Of a DNA stretch of 64,000 nucleotides, positions 33,551 through 41,607 are shown in pieces; positions within the stretch are counted from its first letter, which is position 1; every line of letters begins with the position of its first letter. This DNA comes from Candidatus Methanoperedens nitratireducens. Lineage in GTDB: Archaea > Halobacteriota > Methanosarcinia > Methanosarcinales > Methanoperedenaceae. The translations under genes and the position numbers were made by a program. Where the stretch lies: NCBI RefSeq assembly GCF_900196725.1, contig NZ_FZMP01000112.1:1-64000 (forward strand), read 5' to 3'. Below the pieces are notes generated by a model. The model ran no database searches, was not told the DNA's origin, and worked only from the letters and a program-made list of their open reading frames with translations.

Positions 33551-33852
33551 TGCAGCGCCTTTTTAATATCCTTATGTATAAAATTCTCAGATTTGACCCA
33601 GACTATGCCCTTTTCACGCACAAGGTCGGTAAAATCCCACACAGAAAGCCCAGCCATTTCCGAAGCTTTTAAAAAGGAGACTTTTCCTTCTTCCAGGGAT
33701 TTCAGCGCACGCTCCTCCTTCCAGTGCTGCAACCCCTCTGCAAGCAATTTTCTTATCGAAGCTGATTTTTCAAGGGACTCTTCTCTCATAAAAGCCTCAA
33801 GTTCCTTAAAAACATCCTCCGGGATGCGTGCAGAAACGCTTATCTCTGTCAT
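33547..33852 (-). CDS. UPF0175-type antitoxin
   Basis: 101 residues. The N-terminal ISVSARIPEDVFKELEAFMREE-LEKSASIRKLLAEGL looks like a ribbon-helix-helix DNA-binding unit, and the rest (RALKSLEEGKVSFLKASEMAGLSVWDFTDLVREKGI) matches UPF0175. It neutralises the PIN toxin encoded downstream and should bind the palindrome just upstream. Confidence 0.8.
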   Translation of the reverse strand: MTEISVSARIPEDVFKELEAFMREESLEKSASIRKLLAEGLQHWKEERALKSLEEGKVSFLKASEMAGLSVWDFTDLVREKGIVWVKSENFIHKDIKKALQ

Positions 33853-33860
33853 GTCTGTAT

Positions 33861-33877
33861 TGTATGCATTGCATACA
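33861..33877 (-). promoter_or_regulatory. 17-nt perfect palindrome, probable toxin-antitoxin operator
   Basis: TGTATGCATTGCATACA is symmetrical about its central base and lies 9 bp before the antitoxin start, immediately beyond a TATA-like CTTATATG on the minus strand. Autoregulation by the antitoxin is expected. Confidence 0.6.
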
Positions 33878-34034
33878 TATAAGGCTTTTCTTTAAGTCGG
33901 TGTAGCTATTGCGGTGTTTGAATAAGTCAGTTCAAAGACATGCTCCAAAAATTACTGGATATATTCGGCGTGTTGTGCCGGAAATGTATGAAGTATAACA
34001 GGTTTATATTTACTAACCGCTATCTTTTGAAGGA

Positions 34035-35123
34035 ATGTCCAACAATATCTCCAGAATCATCCTCCACATCGACATGGACTACTTCTTCGCCCAGTGCGAG
34101 GAAAGAGAGCACCCTGAAATAAAAGGCAAGCCTGTGGTGATTTGCGTCTATTCCGGGCGCGGCGGCGACAGCGGCGCGGTAAGCACGAGCAATTACGAGG
34201 CGCGAAAGCTGGGAGTAAAAGCGGGAATCCCGATATATCGCGCAAAGAAGCTTGCTCCAGATGCAGTATTCCTGCCCGTCAATATGGAGCTTTACCGCAG
34301 CATCTCTGATGAGGTAATGGAAATCTTGAGGAGTTATTGCGAGAGGTTCGAGCAGGAGAGCGTGGATGAGGCTTTCTGTGAACTCACAGGAAAAGTATCT
34401 GATTTTGACGAAGCTAAACTCCTTGCAGCGCGGATAAAAGACGAGATAAAACAGAGAACAGGATTGACATGTTCAGCCGGGGTAGCGCCGAATAAACTTG
34501 TTGCCAAGATTGCATCGGATTTCCAGAAACCTGACGGGCTGACCGTCGTGAGACCTGATGAGATATTACGGTTCTTATCATCTCTTAAAATCACAGACCT
34601 CATCGGCGTGGGGAAAAAGACAAGTGAAAGACTGAACGAGCTTGGAGTAAAAACCATCGGGGACCTATCAAAACTATCAAAAGATGATCTTATCAGGGAG
34701 TTCGGGCAGGCAAAAGGAGCATGGCTAAAGCAGGCATCGCAGGGGATAGACGATTCACAGGTGGAGGAGCGCGAAGGCACAGAGCAGATAGGGCGGATAA
34801 TCACATTGAAAGAAAATACAAGGGAACTGAAGGTCATACTTGATGCAGTCGATAAGCTTTCAGAGGACGTGTACAGAAAACTGGAAACCCGGAAACTCAG
34901 TTTCAAATCCGTTTCATTTATCGCTATCTCCACCGATCTTAAAACCCGTACCAAAAGCCGCACTCTGGGCGCGCCTGCAAAGGACTTTGAGACCCTAAAG
35001 TCAACGGCGCATGAGCTTGCAAAAGCCTTTCTCAATGAGCATCATTTTCTCCTTAGAAGAGTAGGGGTAAGGGTGGCTAACCTGGCGGGGGAAAAGGAAC
35101 AGAAAACGCTCGGTGAATTCTAA
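34035..35123 (+). CDS. dinB: Y-family DNA polymerase IV
   Basis: 362 residues. HIDMDYFFAQCEER gives the first catalytic aspartates, YEARKLGVKAGIP the steric-gate surroundings, and QESVDEAF the second acidic site; the helix-hairpin-helix thumb (DLIGVGKKTSERLNELGVKTIGDL) and little-finger domain complete the protein. It performs translesion synthesis. No operon partner. Confidence 0.93.
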   Translation: MSNNISRIILHIDMDYFFAQCEEREHPEIKGKPVVICVYSGRGGDSGAVSTSNYEARKLGVKAGIPIYRAKKLAPDAVFLPVNMELYRSISDEVMEILRSYCERFEQESVDEAFCELTGKVSDFDEAKLLAARIKDEIKQRTGLTCSAGVAPNKLVAKIASDFQKPDGLTVVRPDEILRFLSSLKITDLIGVGKKTSERLNELGVKTIGDLSKLSKDDLIREFGQAKGAWLKQASQGIDDSQVEEREGTEQIGRIITLKENTRELKVILDAVDKLSEDVYRKLETRKLSFKSVSFIAISTDLKTRTKSRTLGAPAKDFETLKSTAHELAKAFLNEHHFLLRRVGVRVANLAGEKEQKTLGEF

Positions 35124-35134
35124 ATGTCATAACA

Positions 35135-35154
35135 ATATTCATATATTAGAATAT
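35135..35154 (+). promoter_or_regulatory. ATATTC-N8-GAATAT palindrome (operator, island copy 1)
   Basis: ATATTC at 35135-35140 and GAATAT at 35149-35154, spaced by eight bases. The same 6-8-6 arrangement occurs at 37831-37850, also in front of a gene. It lies about 15 bp before the ATG of the DUF5714 gene. An ArsR-type repressor is encoded within the island. Confidence 0.55.
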
Positions 35155-35168
35155 CTATTAAGTTGAAT

Positions 35169-35888
35169 ATGGATAGCATCAAAAAAACAGAAAACTGTAT
35201 GATATGCGGAGGGGAGCTGGCATACCTGACAAAAGCCATCCCTGTTAAATGCACGTACTGCGGGAAAGAGGAATCAGCCAGCATTCACTGCCCTGCAGGC
35301 CACTACGTATGCAACGAGTGCCATGCGAGCGATTCATTAAATGTCATCACCCAGTTCTGCCTGTCATCGGGCTCAAAAAACCCGCTTGAGATGGCAGGAA
35401 CGATAATGAAGCACCCGACCATGCCCATGCACGGTCCAGAGCACCATGCCATGATAGCGGCAGTTCTGGTTACTGCCTATAAAAATCTCACAGGCAAAGC
35501 GAGCGATGAGGACATCAAAGAAGCTATACGGCGCGGCGCGACCGTGCCCGGAGGCTACTGCGGTCTTTACGGCACGGACGCCGCAGCTATAGCAACGGGC
35601 ATAGCACTTAGCATAATACTGAAATCAAGCCCTCTGACCGATCATGAGAGGCGGACAGCGAATATGATGACCTCAAGGGCGCTTGTAGCCATTGCGAGCA
35701 ACAGAGGGGTAAGGTGCTGCAAGCGGAGTACGTTTGCGTCAATCGAGGCGGCGATACAGTACTTCAGGGAGGTACTCAGCGTAGAAATGGAGCATATTCC
35801 TGAATCGAAACTAAAATGCGAGCATAGTCACAGGAATAAACAGTGCTCCTATGCGGAATGCAGGTATCATGCCGGAAAGACGGAGTAA
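35169..35888 (+). CDS. DUF5714-domain zinc-ribbon protein
   Basis: About 239 residues. N-terminal cysteine motifs CMICGGEL, CTYCGKEE and HCPAGHYVCNECH indicate one or two zinc ribbons. The rest (MPMHGPEHHAMIAAVLVTAYKN, a VPGGYCGLYGTDAAA-ATGIALS segment and the NRGVRCCKR motif) matches DUF5714. The ATG at 35169 is used instead of a TTG six bases upstream. Members are often near methyltransferases, as here (37181). Confidence 0.8.
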   Translation: MDSIKKTENCMICGGELAYLTKAIPVKCTYCGKEESASIHCPAGHYVCNECHASDSLNVITQFCLSSGSKNPLEMAGTIMKHPTMPMHGPEHHAMIAAVLVTAYKNLTGKASDEDIKEAIRRGATVPGGYCGLYGTDAAAIATGIALSIILKSSPLTDHERRTANMMTSRALVAIASNRGVRCCKRSTFASIEAAIQYFREVLSVEMEHIPESKLKCEHSHRNKQCSYAECRYHAGKTE

Positions 35889-35987
35889 TCATGGATAATA
35901 AAGATTCAACATGCCAGCAGTAAAAAAGATATAATCTCAGTTAACCTAATTATATACTAAATCAATTGTTATTAGTGGAGGTCAATT

Positions 35988-36221
35988 ATGCAATATGGAA
36001 TGATGGACGGTTATGGTATGGGCTACGGAATATGGGGAATTTTGGGGCTGATATTCTGGATACTGGTAATCATAGGGTTAGTGCTGCTTATCAAATATCT
36101 GTGGGAAGGCGTGGGAACGAAGAGAGAACAGGAGTCAGCGCTTGAAATCTTGAAGAGAAGATATGCCAGAGGAGATATAAGTAAAGAAGAATTCGAAGAG
36201 AAAAAGAAAGACCTGTTATGA
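35988..36221 (+). CDS. Small SHOCT-domain membrane protein
   Basis: 77 residues: a Met/Gly-rich N-terminus, one transmembrane helix (about 18-40) and a C-terminal SHOCT helix pair (ESALEILKRRYARGDISKEEFEEKK). Such proteins are short oligomerisation modules. A second family member lies at 37886. GGAGGT precedes the ATG by 8 bp. Confidence 0.75.
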   Translation: MQYGMMDGYGMGYGIWGILGLIFWILVIIGLVLLIKYLWEGVGTKREQESALEILKRRYARGDISKEEFEEKKKDLL

Positions 36222-36263
36222 AAAAATAGTATGGGGGGTTCGAAATGAACCGGGAGATAAGAT

Positions 36264-36998
36264 ATGGATAAGAAAACTCTTGCTTTGTTAGCTATTGTAT
36301 TGATTGTTGTAGGTATCGCTGGATTGGCTCTCAGCTCCGTTTACTCTCTTTTCACGGGATATTCGCCGCAATGGGGAGGCTATGGAGGGATGGGTCATGG
36401 AGGTATGATGGGCGGTGGAATGATGGGAGGAGGCATGATGGGTGGCCCAAGTGGTATGATGGGATATATGATGCAAATGATGGGCGGGAATATGCTTGTG
36501 AGTGGCGGCATCCCATATAATCCAAATGGAAGCATGGTCAGCCTGGAACAAGCCGGGGAAATCGCAAAGAGATATCTTGCCGTCCAGAATAATCCTGATC
36601 TGGAGCTTGCTGATTTGGAAGAATGGGAATTCAACTTCTATGTTGAATATAAAGAGAAAAGCACAGGAACCAAAGCATTCCAGATGCTAATAGATAAGTA
36701 TAGTGGTATTATTTCTCCTGAGATGGGCCCTAATATGATGTGGAACACAAAATATGGTATGATGGGTACACAGCCAGGAGCTATGACCCTGACAAAAGAG
36801 CAGGCAACGGCATCTGCCCAGCAATTTCTGGCTTCTCGACTTTCCGGCACGAAAGCAGAAGATAGTGGAGCATTTTATGGCTACTATCACTTTGATGTGA
36901 AGAAGAATAATCAAATGTACGGCATGCTGGATGTAAATGGTTTCTCAGGACAGGTATGGTATCATACCTGGCATGGGAATTTCATTCGAGAGGAATAG
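36264..36998 (+). CDS. Met/Gly-rich membrane-anchored protein with PepSY-like domain
   Basis: 244 residues. A transmembrane segment (about 5-30) is followed by a Gly-Met-His tract at ~38-66 (repeated GGMM and GHGGMM blocks) suited to binding copper or other soft metal ions. The C-terminal ~160 residues have two PepSY-like repeats: SLEQAGEIAKRYLAVQ and TKEQATASAQQFLASR, each followed by a beta-rich half. Likely a periplasmic-facing metal-handling protein. It follows the SHOCT gene in the same direction. Confidence 0.65.
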   Translation: MDKKTLALLAIVLIVVGIAGLALSSVYSLFTGYSPQWGGYGGMGHGGMMGGGMMGGGMMGGPSGMMGYMMQMMGGNMLVSGGIPYNPNGSMVSLEQAGEIAKRYLAVQNNPDLELADLEEWEFNFYVEYKEKSTGTKAFQMLIDKYSGIISPEMGPNMMWNTKYGMMGTQPGAMTLTKEQATASAQQFLASRLSGTKAEDSGAFYGYYHFDVKKNNQMYGMLDVNGFSGQVWYHTWHGNFIREE

Positions 36999-37180
36999 GA
37001 AGTCGTTAAGATTGCACAATACAGATTGAAAAAATTAACATTAACGGCACTGAGAGTATTTGTAGAAATCAAATATCTTGGATATATGGCAACAGCAAGG
37101 AATTAAAACATATAGTGCTCTTGAAAGCGATTTGACAAAGTTCGTACTTCTTTTATTCCCATATTTCAAGGATAGAAACC

Positions 37181-37804
37181 ATGACCATAAATAGCGCTAA
37201 AATATTTGATAGAAATTGGAAAAAGTATGAAGCGTGGTTTGAGAAGCATAGGACTACTTATTTCTCAGAGCTTAAAGCCTTAAAAAAAGTTATACCTGAG
37301 GGTTTTGGTCTGGAGGTTGGTGTGGGAAGCGGAAGGTTTGCTCAACCCCTTGGTGTTAAAATAGGCATTGATCCCTCAAAAAACATGCTGAAGCTTGCAA
37401 GAGAGCGTGGTATTCAAGTAATCCAAGGGGTTGGTGAAAATCTGCCATTTAAAGATAATACCTTTGATTTTGTTCTCGTAGTGGTTACTCTTTGTTTTGT
37501 GGAAAATCCAGTAAATGTCCTGAGCGAGGCTCGCAGGGTTTTAAAAAGGGGCGGCAGACTGATCGTTGGGGAAATCAATAAAGATAGCCAGTTAGGGCGA
37601 TTCTATGAGGCAAAAAGAAAGAAAAGTGAGTTTTACAAATTGGCTACTTTTTATTCAGGTAACGAAATTATCGATATTCTGCGCAGTATTGGAATAAAAT
37701 ACGTTGAATCGTATCAGATCCCCCTGCAACCACACGAAATAGAGGAAAAGACAAAAGGAGCGGATAAAGGCGGATTCGTTGTAATAGCAGGTGTGAAGGA
37801 ATGA
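37181..37804 (+). CDS. Class I SAM-dependent methyltransferase
   Basis: 207 residues. Motif I is LEVGVGSGRFAQPL; DPSKNMLKLARERG and a VLVVVTLCFV strand follow, typical of Methyltransf_11-type enzymes. Substrate unknown; the upstream DUF5714 gene and later ICMT-type gene suggest a shared modification or metal-stress context. The ATG starts about 30 bp after a short low-complexity stretch. Confidence 0.8.
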   Translation: MTINSAKIFDRNWKKYEAWFEKHRTTYFSELKALKKVIPEGFGLEVGVGSGRFAQPLGVKIGIDPSKNMLKLARERGIQVIQGVGENLPFKDNTFDFVLVVVTLCFVENPVNVLSEARRVLKRGGRLIVGEINKDSQLGRFYEAKRKKSEFYKLATFYSGNEIIDILRSIGIKYVESYQIPLQPHEIEEKTKGADKGGFVVIAGVKE

Positions 37805-37814
37805 CGACAAAGGA

Positions 37815-37850
37815 ACATTCATATATACGAATATTCATAATTTAGAATAT
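37815..37850 (+). promoter_or_regulatory. Overlapping 6-8-6 palindromes (operator, island copy 2)
   Basis: ACATTC-N8-GAATAT (37815-37834) and ATATTC-N8-GAATAT (37831-37850) overlap by four bases. The second has the same arms as the site at 35135, 6-8-6 in both. It sits about 35 bp before the second SHOCT gene. Confidence 0.55.
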
Positions 37851-37885
37851 AGTTTAGAATCCAAAATTGAAGAGATTGATAAAAA

Positions 37886-38182
37886 ATGAGCAACAAAGAT
37901 TCAACGCTGTGGATAACTATTGCGCTACTTATGGTAGTAATCGTGTTATTCGGAGGCGGAATGATAGGCGGAATGATGGGTTCTGGCATGGGCTTTGGAG
38001 CAATCATAATGGTGTTATTCTGGGGAGCAATAATCTGGCTTGTGATTTCACTTATAAATGCTGGAACACAAAAATCACAAGAAACGCCTGAGTCCGCGCT
38101 TGCTATCCTGAAAAAGAGATACGCCAGGGGCGAAATAACAAAAGAGCAGTACCTTGAGATGGAAAAAGAACTGACGGAGTAA
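37886..38182 (+). CDS. SHOCT-domain membrane protein
   Basis: 98 residues. Two hydrophobic helices (10-30 and 34-58, Gly/Met-rich), then the SHOCT motif ESALAILKKRYARGEITKEQY at the end. Near-identical in its C-terminus to the 77-residue protein at 35988. Co-transcribed with the ICMT-type gene 2 bp downstream. Confidence 0.75.
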   Translation: MSNKDSTLWITIALLMVVIVLFGGGMIGGMMGSGMGFGAIIMVLFWGAIIWLVISLINAGTQKSQETPESALAILKKRYARGEITKEQYLEMEKELTE

Positions 38183-38184
38183 AC

Positions 38185-38805
38185 ATGGTCTGGTACGGGA
38201 ACTGGGCGGCTGTTATTGCAAGCATTTTATTCTTCACATTTTTTGCCGTGGGATTTGCTTACGCTCCGAGAAAGCGCGACTGGAAAACGCTTGGAATATA
38301 TGAGGCTTTCATGGTCGCCCTGTTTACAGAGATGTTCGGCTTTCCCCTTACGATTTTCTTTCTATCCTCTATCCTTGGCATCTCGATACAGCCCACAGGC
38401 GAAACCGGTCATCTGATAGCAGTTGCACTAGACCGTCTTGGAATACTGGAACTTGATAAAGGGGTATTTCTGGTGATGGCGGTAAGCTCGATAATGATTC
38501 TGACAGGGCTTGCCCTGATCGTGCTGGGATGGAGGAAAATACATAAAGCTACAGGGCTGGTGAAGGACGGCATCTACAGATATTCCCGCCACCCGCAGTA
38601 CCTGGGCATTTTACTGATCACTTCTGCATTCATCATCCAGTGGCCCACTATACTTACAGTGATAATGTGGCCCATCCTGTTGATCATGTATATTCGGCTT
38701 GCAAAGAAAGAGGAAAAAGAGATGGAAGAAAAATTTGGTGAAGAGTATCTGAAATATAAAGAAGAAACCGCAATGCTCATTAAAATCTTTAATGTTAAAA
38801 TATGA
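38185..38805 (+). CDS. Isoprenylcysteine carboxyl methyltransferase-like membrane protein
   Basis: 206 residues, about five transmembrane segments. The conserved C-terminal motif RHPQYLG-------E-EE and FGEEYLKYKEE fits ICMT/PEMT-type integral membrane methyltransferases. Its substrate is not known. It begins 2 bp after the SHOCT gene. Confidence 0.8.
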   Translation: MVWYGNWAAVIASILFFTFFAVGFAYAPRKRDWKTLGIYEAFMVALFTEMFGFPLTIFFLSSILGISIQPTGETGHLIAVALDRLGILELDKGVFLVMAVSSIMILTGLALIVLGWRKIHKATGLVKDGIYRYSRHPQYLGILLITSAFIIQWPTILTVIMWPILLIMYIRLAKKEEKEMEEKFGEEYLKYKEETAMLIKIFNVKI

Positions 38806-38820
38806 ACTGGAGTATATAAA

Positions 38821-39141
38821 ATGGACAAGAAAATTTTTGAAATGCATGCAGAGATATGTAAGGTCTTTACAAATCCCAAAAGACTGGAAATAATAAGCCT
38901 TCTCAGAGATGGAGAGAAAACAGTGAACGAGCTGACCGAACTGGCTGGTGTGCCGCAGGCAAACGTCTCACAGCATCTCACAGTCTTGAGACAGAATAAC
39001 GTTGTTACCACAAGAAGGGACGGAGCAAATATTTACTACAAAATCGCAAACCTGAAAATAATGCAGGCATGCGATTTGATGAGAGAAGTTCTTCTGGAAC
39101 AATTAAAAGAGAATGAAAAGTTAGTAAAGAGGATGCTATGA
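38821..39141 (+). CDS. ArsR-family transcriptional regulator
   Basis: 106 residues. Winged helix with the ArsR signature (LVTGR-like): ICKVFTNPKRLEIISLLRDGEKTVNELTELAGVPQANVSQHLTVLRQNNVV followed by a RDGANIYYKI wing. No ELCVCDL-type metal motif is visible, so it may not sense metals in the classical site; one Cys lies in the C-terminal helix (QACDLM). It overlaps the DsrE gene by 4 bp. A likely ligand for the 6-8-6 palindromes nearby (inference). Confidence 0.85.
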   Translation: MDKKIFEMHAEICKVFTNPKRLEIISLLRDGEKTVNELTELAGVPQANVSQHLTVLRQNNVVTTRRDGANIYYKIANLKIMQACDLMREVLLEQLKENEKLVKRML

Positions 39142-39461
39142 AAATTGGAATAATAATAAACACTAACGAACCAGAAACTGTGTGGAATGCATTTAGATTC
39201 GGCACCACTTCTTTACTAATGGAGCACGAGGTAAAAGTATTTCTTCTGGGTAAAGGCGTCGAGAGTGAAAATATTCAGGATGAAAAATTCAATGTTCAGG
39301 AACAGATAGGACTGTTTGTAGAGCATAAAGGTCAGATTTTTGCATGCGGAACCTGCCTGAAACTAAGGCAGATGAAGGGGAGCGAGGTTTGCCCTATCTC
39401 TACTATGCATGATATGCTCCATATAGTCGAAGAATCGGATAGGATTTTAGTATTTGGTTAA
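39138..39461 (+). CDS. DsrE/DsrF-like sulfur relay protein
   Basis: 107 residues of the DsrE/F fold (IGIIINTNEPETVWNAFRFGTTSL), with the key cysteines in ACGTCLKLR and EVCPIS. Handles persulfide or thiol transfer. Overlaps arsR by 4 bp and lies 12 bp before the OsmC gene, implying one operon. Confidence 0.8.
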   Translation: MKIGIIINTNEPETVWNAFRFGTTSLLMEHEVKVFLLGKGVESENIQDEKFNVQEQIGLFVEHKGQIFACGTCLKLRQMKGSEVCPISTMHDMLHIVEESDRILVFG

Positions 39462-39473
39462 AAAGGTGAAAAA

Positions 39474-40001
39474 ATGATAGTAAACAGAGTAGATGTAGAC
39501 AAATTCAAGGAAACAGTTGAAAAAGCAAGAAAAGACCCTGCCAATGGCAAGAAAACAATGGAAATTGAAGGTGAATGGAGGATCGGTAAAACCGGTCCCC
39601 AGTTTGAATCAAAGATAAAAACAGAAAAAGGAGGCGAGATCGCCATTCAATCTGATGAGACACTGATTCTGGGTGGCGGCGGCACGGCCCCTAACCCTGT
39701 TCAGTACTGCATTTATGGTTTAATAGCCTGCTATGCAGCAACCTTTGCAAAATGGGCTGCTGTGGAAGGAATTGTACTTAAAAGCTTTAAGATAAAGGCT
39801 ACTTCGAACATGGATCTGACAAGGGCATTTGGTGTCACTCAAAACCCTATATTAGAGCATCTCAAATGGGAAATGATAGTGGATACAGATGCAAATATGG
39901 AAAAGTTAAATAGACTGAATGAAATCGCCAAGGAGAGGTGCCCTGGCTATTATTGCGTAACTCATCAGATATTTCCTGAAATTAAAATAATAAAGCAATA
40001 A
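39474..40001 (+). CDS. OsmC/Ohr-family thiol peroxidase-like protein
   Basis: 175 residues. Catalytic cysteine in PVQYCIYGLIACYAATF and the second Cys in RCPGYYCVTHQ, the OsmC/Ohr pair. It reduces organic hydroperoxides or related thiol stress. Together with DsrE and ArsR it gives the island a thiol-stress character. Confidence 0.82.
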   Translation: MIVNRVDVDKFKETVEKARKDPANGKKTMEIEGEWRIGKTGPQFESKIKTEKGGEIAIQSDETLILGGGGTAPNPVQYCIYGLIACYAATFAKWAAVEGIVLKSFKIKATSNMDLTRAFGVTQNPILEHLKWEMIVDTDANMEKLNRLNEIAKERCPGYYCVTHQIFPEIKIIKQ

Positions 40002-40041
40002 CAAATGGTAGAGGATGGCATTTTTCTGAGGGGTTTTTTAG

Positions 40042-41001
40042 TTGAAAAACAGTATTAAAACGGAAATTCTGCAAACTGCCAGTAAGATTTTAGAAATAAA
40101 CATGGGCGCAAAGCCCGGGGAATCATTACTCGTAGTAACAGATACCGCAGTTTCAGCATTAATAGCTCAAGCCTTTTTTGATGCAGCCTCCAATATCGGG
40201 TGTGAGGCAATGCTGGTCAATATGCTCCCACGCGCCCATTCGGGTAAAGAGCCGCCCGGAGCAATCGCGGTGGCGACGAGGAATGTTGATGTTGTGATCG
40301 CGCCGACCAGTAAATCTCTCTCACATACGCAGGCACGTACGAAATGCGGCTGCGGTGGAGCGCGTATGGCCACAATGCCTGGAATAACAGAAGAGATGAT
40401 GGCCAGTGGGGGGATTACTGCTGACTACAAAAAAGTAAGCAAGCTTGTTCTGGACACGCGTTCCATTCTCAGTTCAGCAAAAGAAATCAGAGTGACCACG
40501 AATCTTGGGACAGACGTTGCTTTTGAAGTCAGTGGATGCAAGTGGAAAGCTGATACCGGCTTATGCTGCGCTCCAGGATGCTGTATAAATCTTCCTGCCG
40601 GCGAGGTATATGTTGCACCGAAAAATGCAGAGGGAAAAATCGTGGTGGATGGAACCATAAGCGAACTTGGGCTTCTTAGCTCTCCGATAGAGATAACAGT
40701 GGAAAACAGGTACATCAGTGAAATAATGGGAGAACGAGCGGATGAGCTTATAACATTGCTTGATAGTGTCGGGAAATTGGCTTATAATATAGCAGAACTC
40801 GGTTTTGGGCTTAATCCCGATGCAAGAATGATTGGAAATTCCCTTGAGGATGAAAAAACTGGAGGAACAATACACGTCGGGCTGGGTGACAGCAGCACCA
40901 TCGGCGGCGATGTTATGGCCGGGATTCATCTGGATGCTATTATAACAAAACCGAGGATATTTGTAGACGGCAGAGAATTAAAGCCTGATATCTCTCAATA
41001 A
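40042..41001 (+). CDS. M29-family aminopeptidase-like protein
   Basis: 319 residues. GAKPGESLLVVTD near the start and the HVGLGDSSTIGG-V-AGIHLD near the C-terminus match the M29/leucyl-aminopeptidase and NicX-type fold. It starts with TTG at 40042 after GAGGGG; an ATG lies 60 bp further on. The cysteine-rich CGCGGARM and CCAPGCC segments are unusual. It overlaps the convergent HxlR gene by 24 bp. Confidence 0.7.
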   Translation: MKNSIKTEILQTASKILEINMGAKPGESLLVVTDTAVSALIAQAFFDAASNIGCEAMLVNMLPRAHSGKEPPGAIAVATRNVDVVIAPTSKSLSHTQARTKCGCGGARMATMPGITEEMMASGGITADYKKVSKLVLDTRSILSSAKEIRVTTNLGTDVAFEVSGCKWKADTGLCCAPGCCINLPAGEVYVAPKNAEGKIVVDGTISELGLLSSPIEITVENRYISEIMGERADELITLLDSVGKLAYNIAELGFGLNPDARMIGNSLEDEKTGGTIHVGLGDSSTIGGDVMAGIHLDAIITKPRIFVDGRELKPDISQ

Positions 41002-41328
41002 TGCCCATTTCATCAAAGGTATTATAGCGTTTCTCAGTTCTACTCCATCTTTTGTTAGTGAGTACTCCACCCTTGGAGGTATCTCAGCAAATGCCTCTCT
41101 TTTGATTATGTTCACATCCTCCAGTTCTCTAAGCCTGTCTGCTAATGTTTTTGGGCTTATACCATCCAGCTTTTTTTCAAGTTCATTATAGCGCAGCCTC
41201 CGGTTATTCCCTATGGCGCTGATAATCAATAAAGCCCATTTTTTACTCAGGACGCCCATAATGCCTTCAATGGAACACAGGCATATATCATCCTCGTATG
41301 CGGCACATTTCCTGCTTCCTTTTTGCAT
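40978..41328 (-). CDS. HxlR-family transcriptional regulator
   Basis: 116 residues. HxlR winged helix: SIEGIMGVLSKKWALLIISAIGNNRRLRYNELEKKLDGISPKTLADRLRELEDVNII, then RVEYSLTKDG. Cysteines in the N-terminal CAAYEDDICLC could sense redox or aldehydes, as in several HxlR proteins. Convergent with the M29 gene and divergent from the small CxxC gene. Confidence 0.85.
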   Translation of the reverse strand: MQKGSRKCAAYEDDICLCSIEGIMGVLSKKWALLIISAIGNNRRLRYNELEKKLDGISPKTLADRLRELEDVNIIKREAFAEIPPRVEYSLTKDGVELRNAIIPLMKWALLRDIRL

Positions 41329-41361
41329 AATTACTTCCTTTTTCGATAGCAGCTATTCAAC

Positions 41362-41381
41362 TTTAAACTTTGTAGTTTAAA
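41362..41381. promoter_or_regulatory. 8-4-8 inverted repeat between HxlR and small CxxC genes
   Basis: TTTAAACT (41362-41369) and AGTTTAAA (41374-41381) are perfect arms around TTGT. The site lies between the divergent HxlR gene and the small gene at 41428. A second, weaker inverted pair ATACTT/AAGTA sits at 41381-41400. The HxlR protein is the obvious candidate. Confidence 0.55.
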
Positions 41382-41427
41382 TACTTTACTAACTGAAGTA
41401 AGTATAAAGATAAAAGGAGGTGATAAA

Positions 41428-41547
41428 ATGTGCCAGTGGTGCATCCCGATTAACAAAAATAAGGAGACGCAGTTGCCATACCCTAAAGGGAATAAAAAAG
41501 AGGAGAACGAGGGAAAAGAGCAAGAAAATATCCTGAACAGAATCTGA
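41428..41547 (+). CDS. 39-residue CxxC small protein
   Basis: ATG at 41428 opens 39 codons to TGA at 41545. An excellent GGAGGTGAT site precedes it at 5-bp spacing. The product begins MCQWCIPINK (a CxxC motif) and continues as a very charged Lys/Glu tail. Too short for domain assignment. A hairpin terminator follows. It is likely a redox or metal-binding small protein controlled by the adjacent HxlR regulator. Confidence 0.65.
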   Translation: MCQWCIPINKNKETQLPYPKGNKKEENEGKEQENILNRI

Positions 41548-41554
41548 AATCCGA

Positions 41555-41586
41555 CCCCTGCAAGACGCAGGGGGGGGTAATTTTTT
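41555..41586 (+). terminator. GC-rich hairpin followed by a T tract
   Basis: CCCCTGC (41555-41561), loop AAGAC, and GCAGGGG (41567-41573) form a 7-bp stem. A short TTTTTT run ends at 41586. It lies right after the 39-residue protein gene, and would fit transcription termination there. Confidence 0.5.
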
Positions 41587-41607
41587 CATGCAAAAGAGGT
41601 GATAAAA

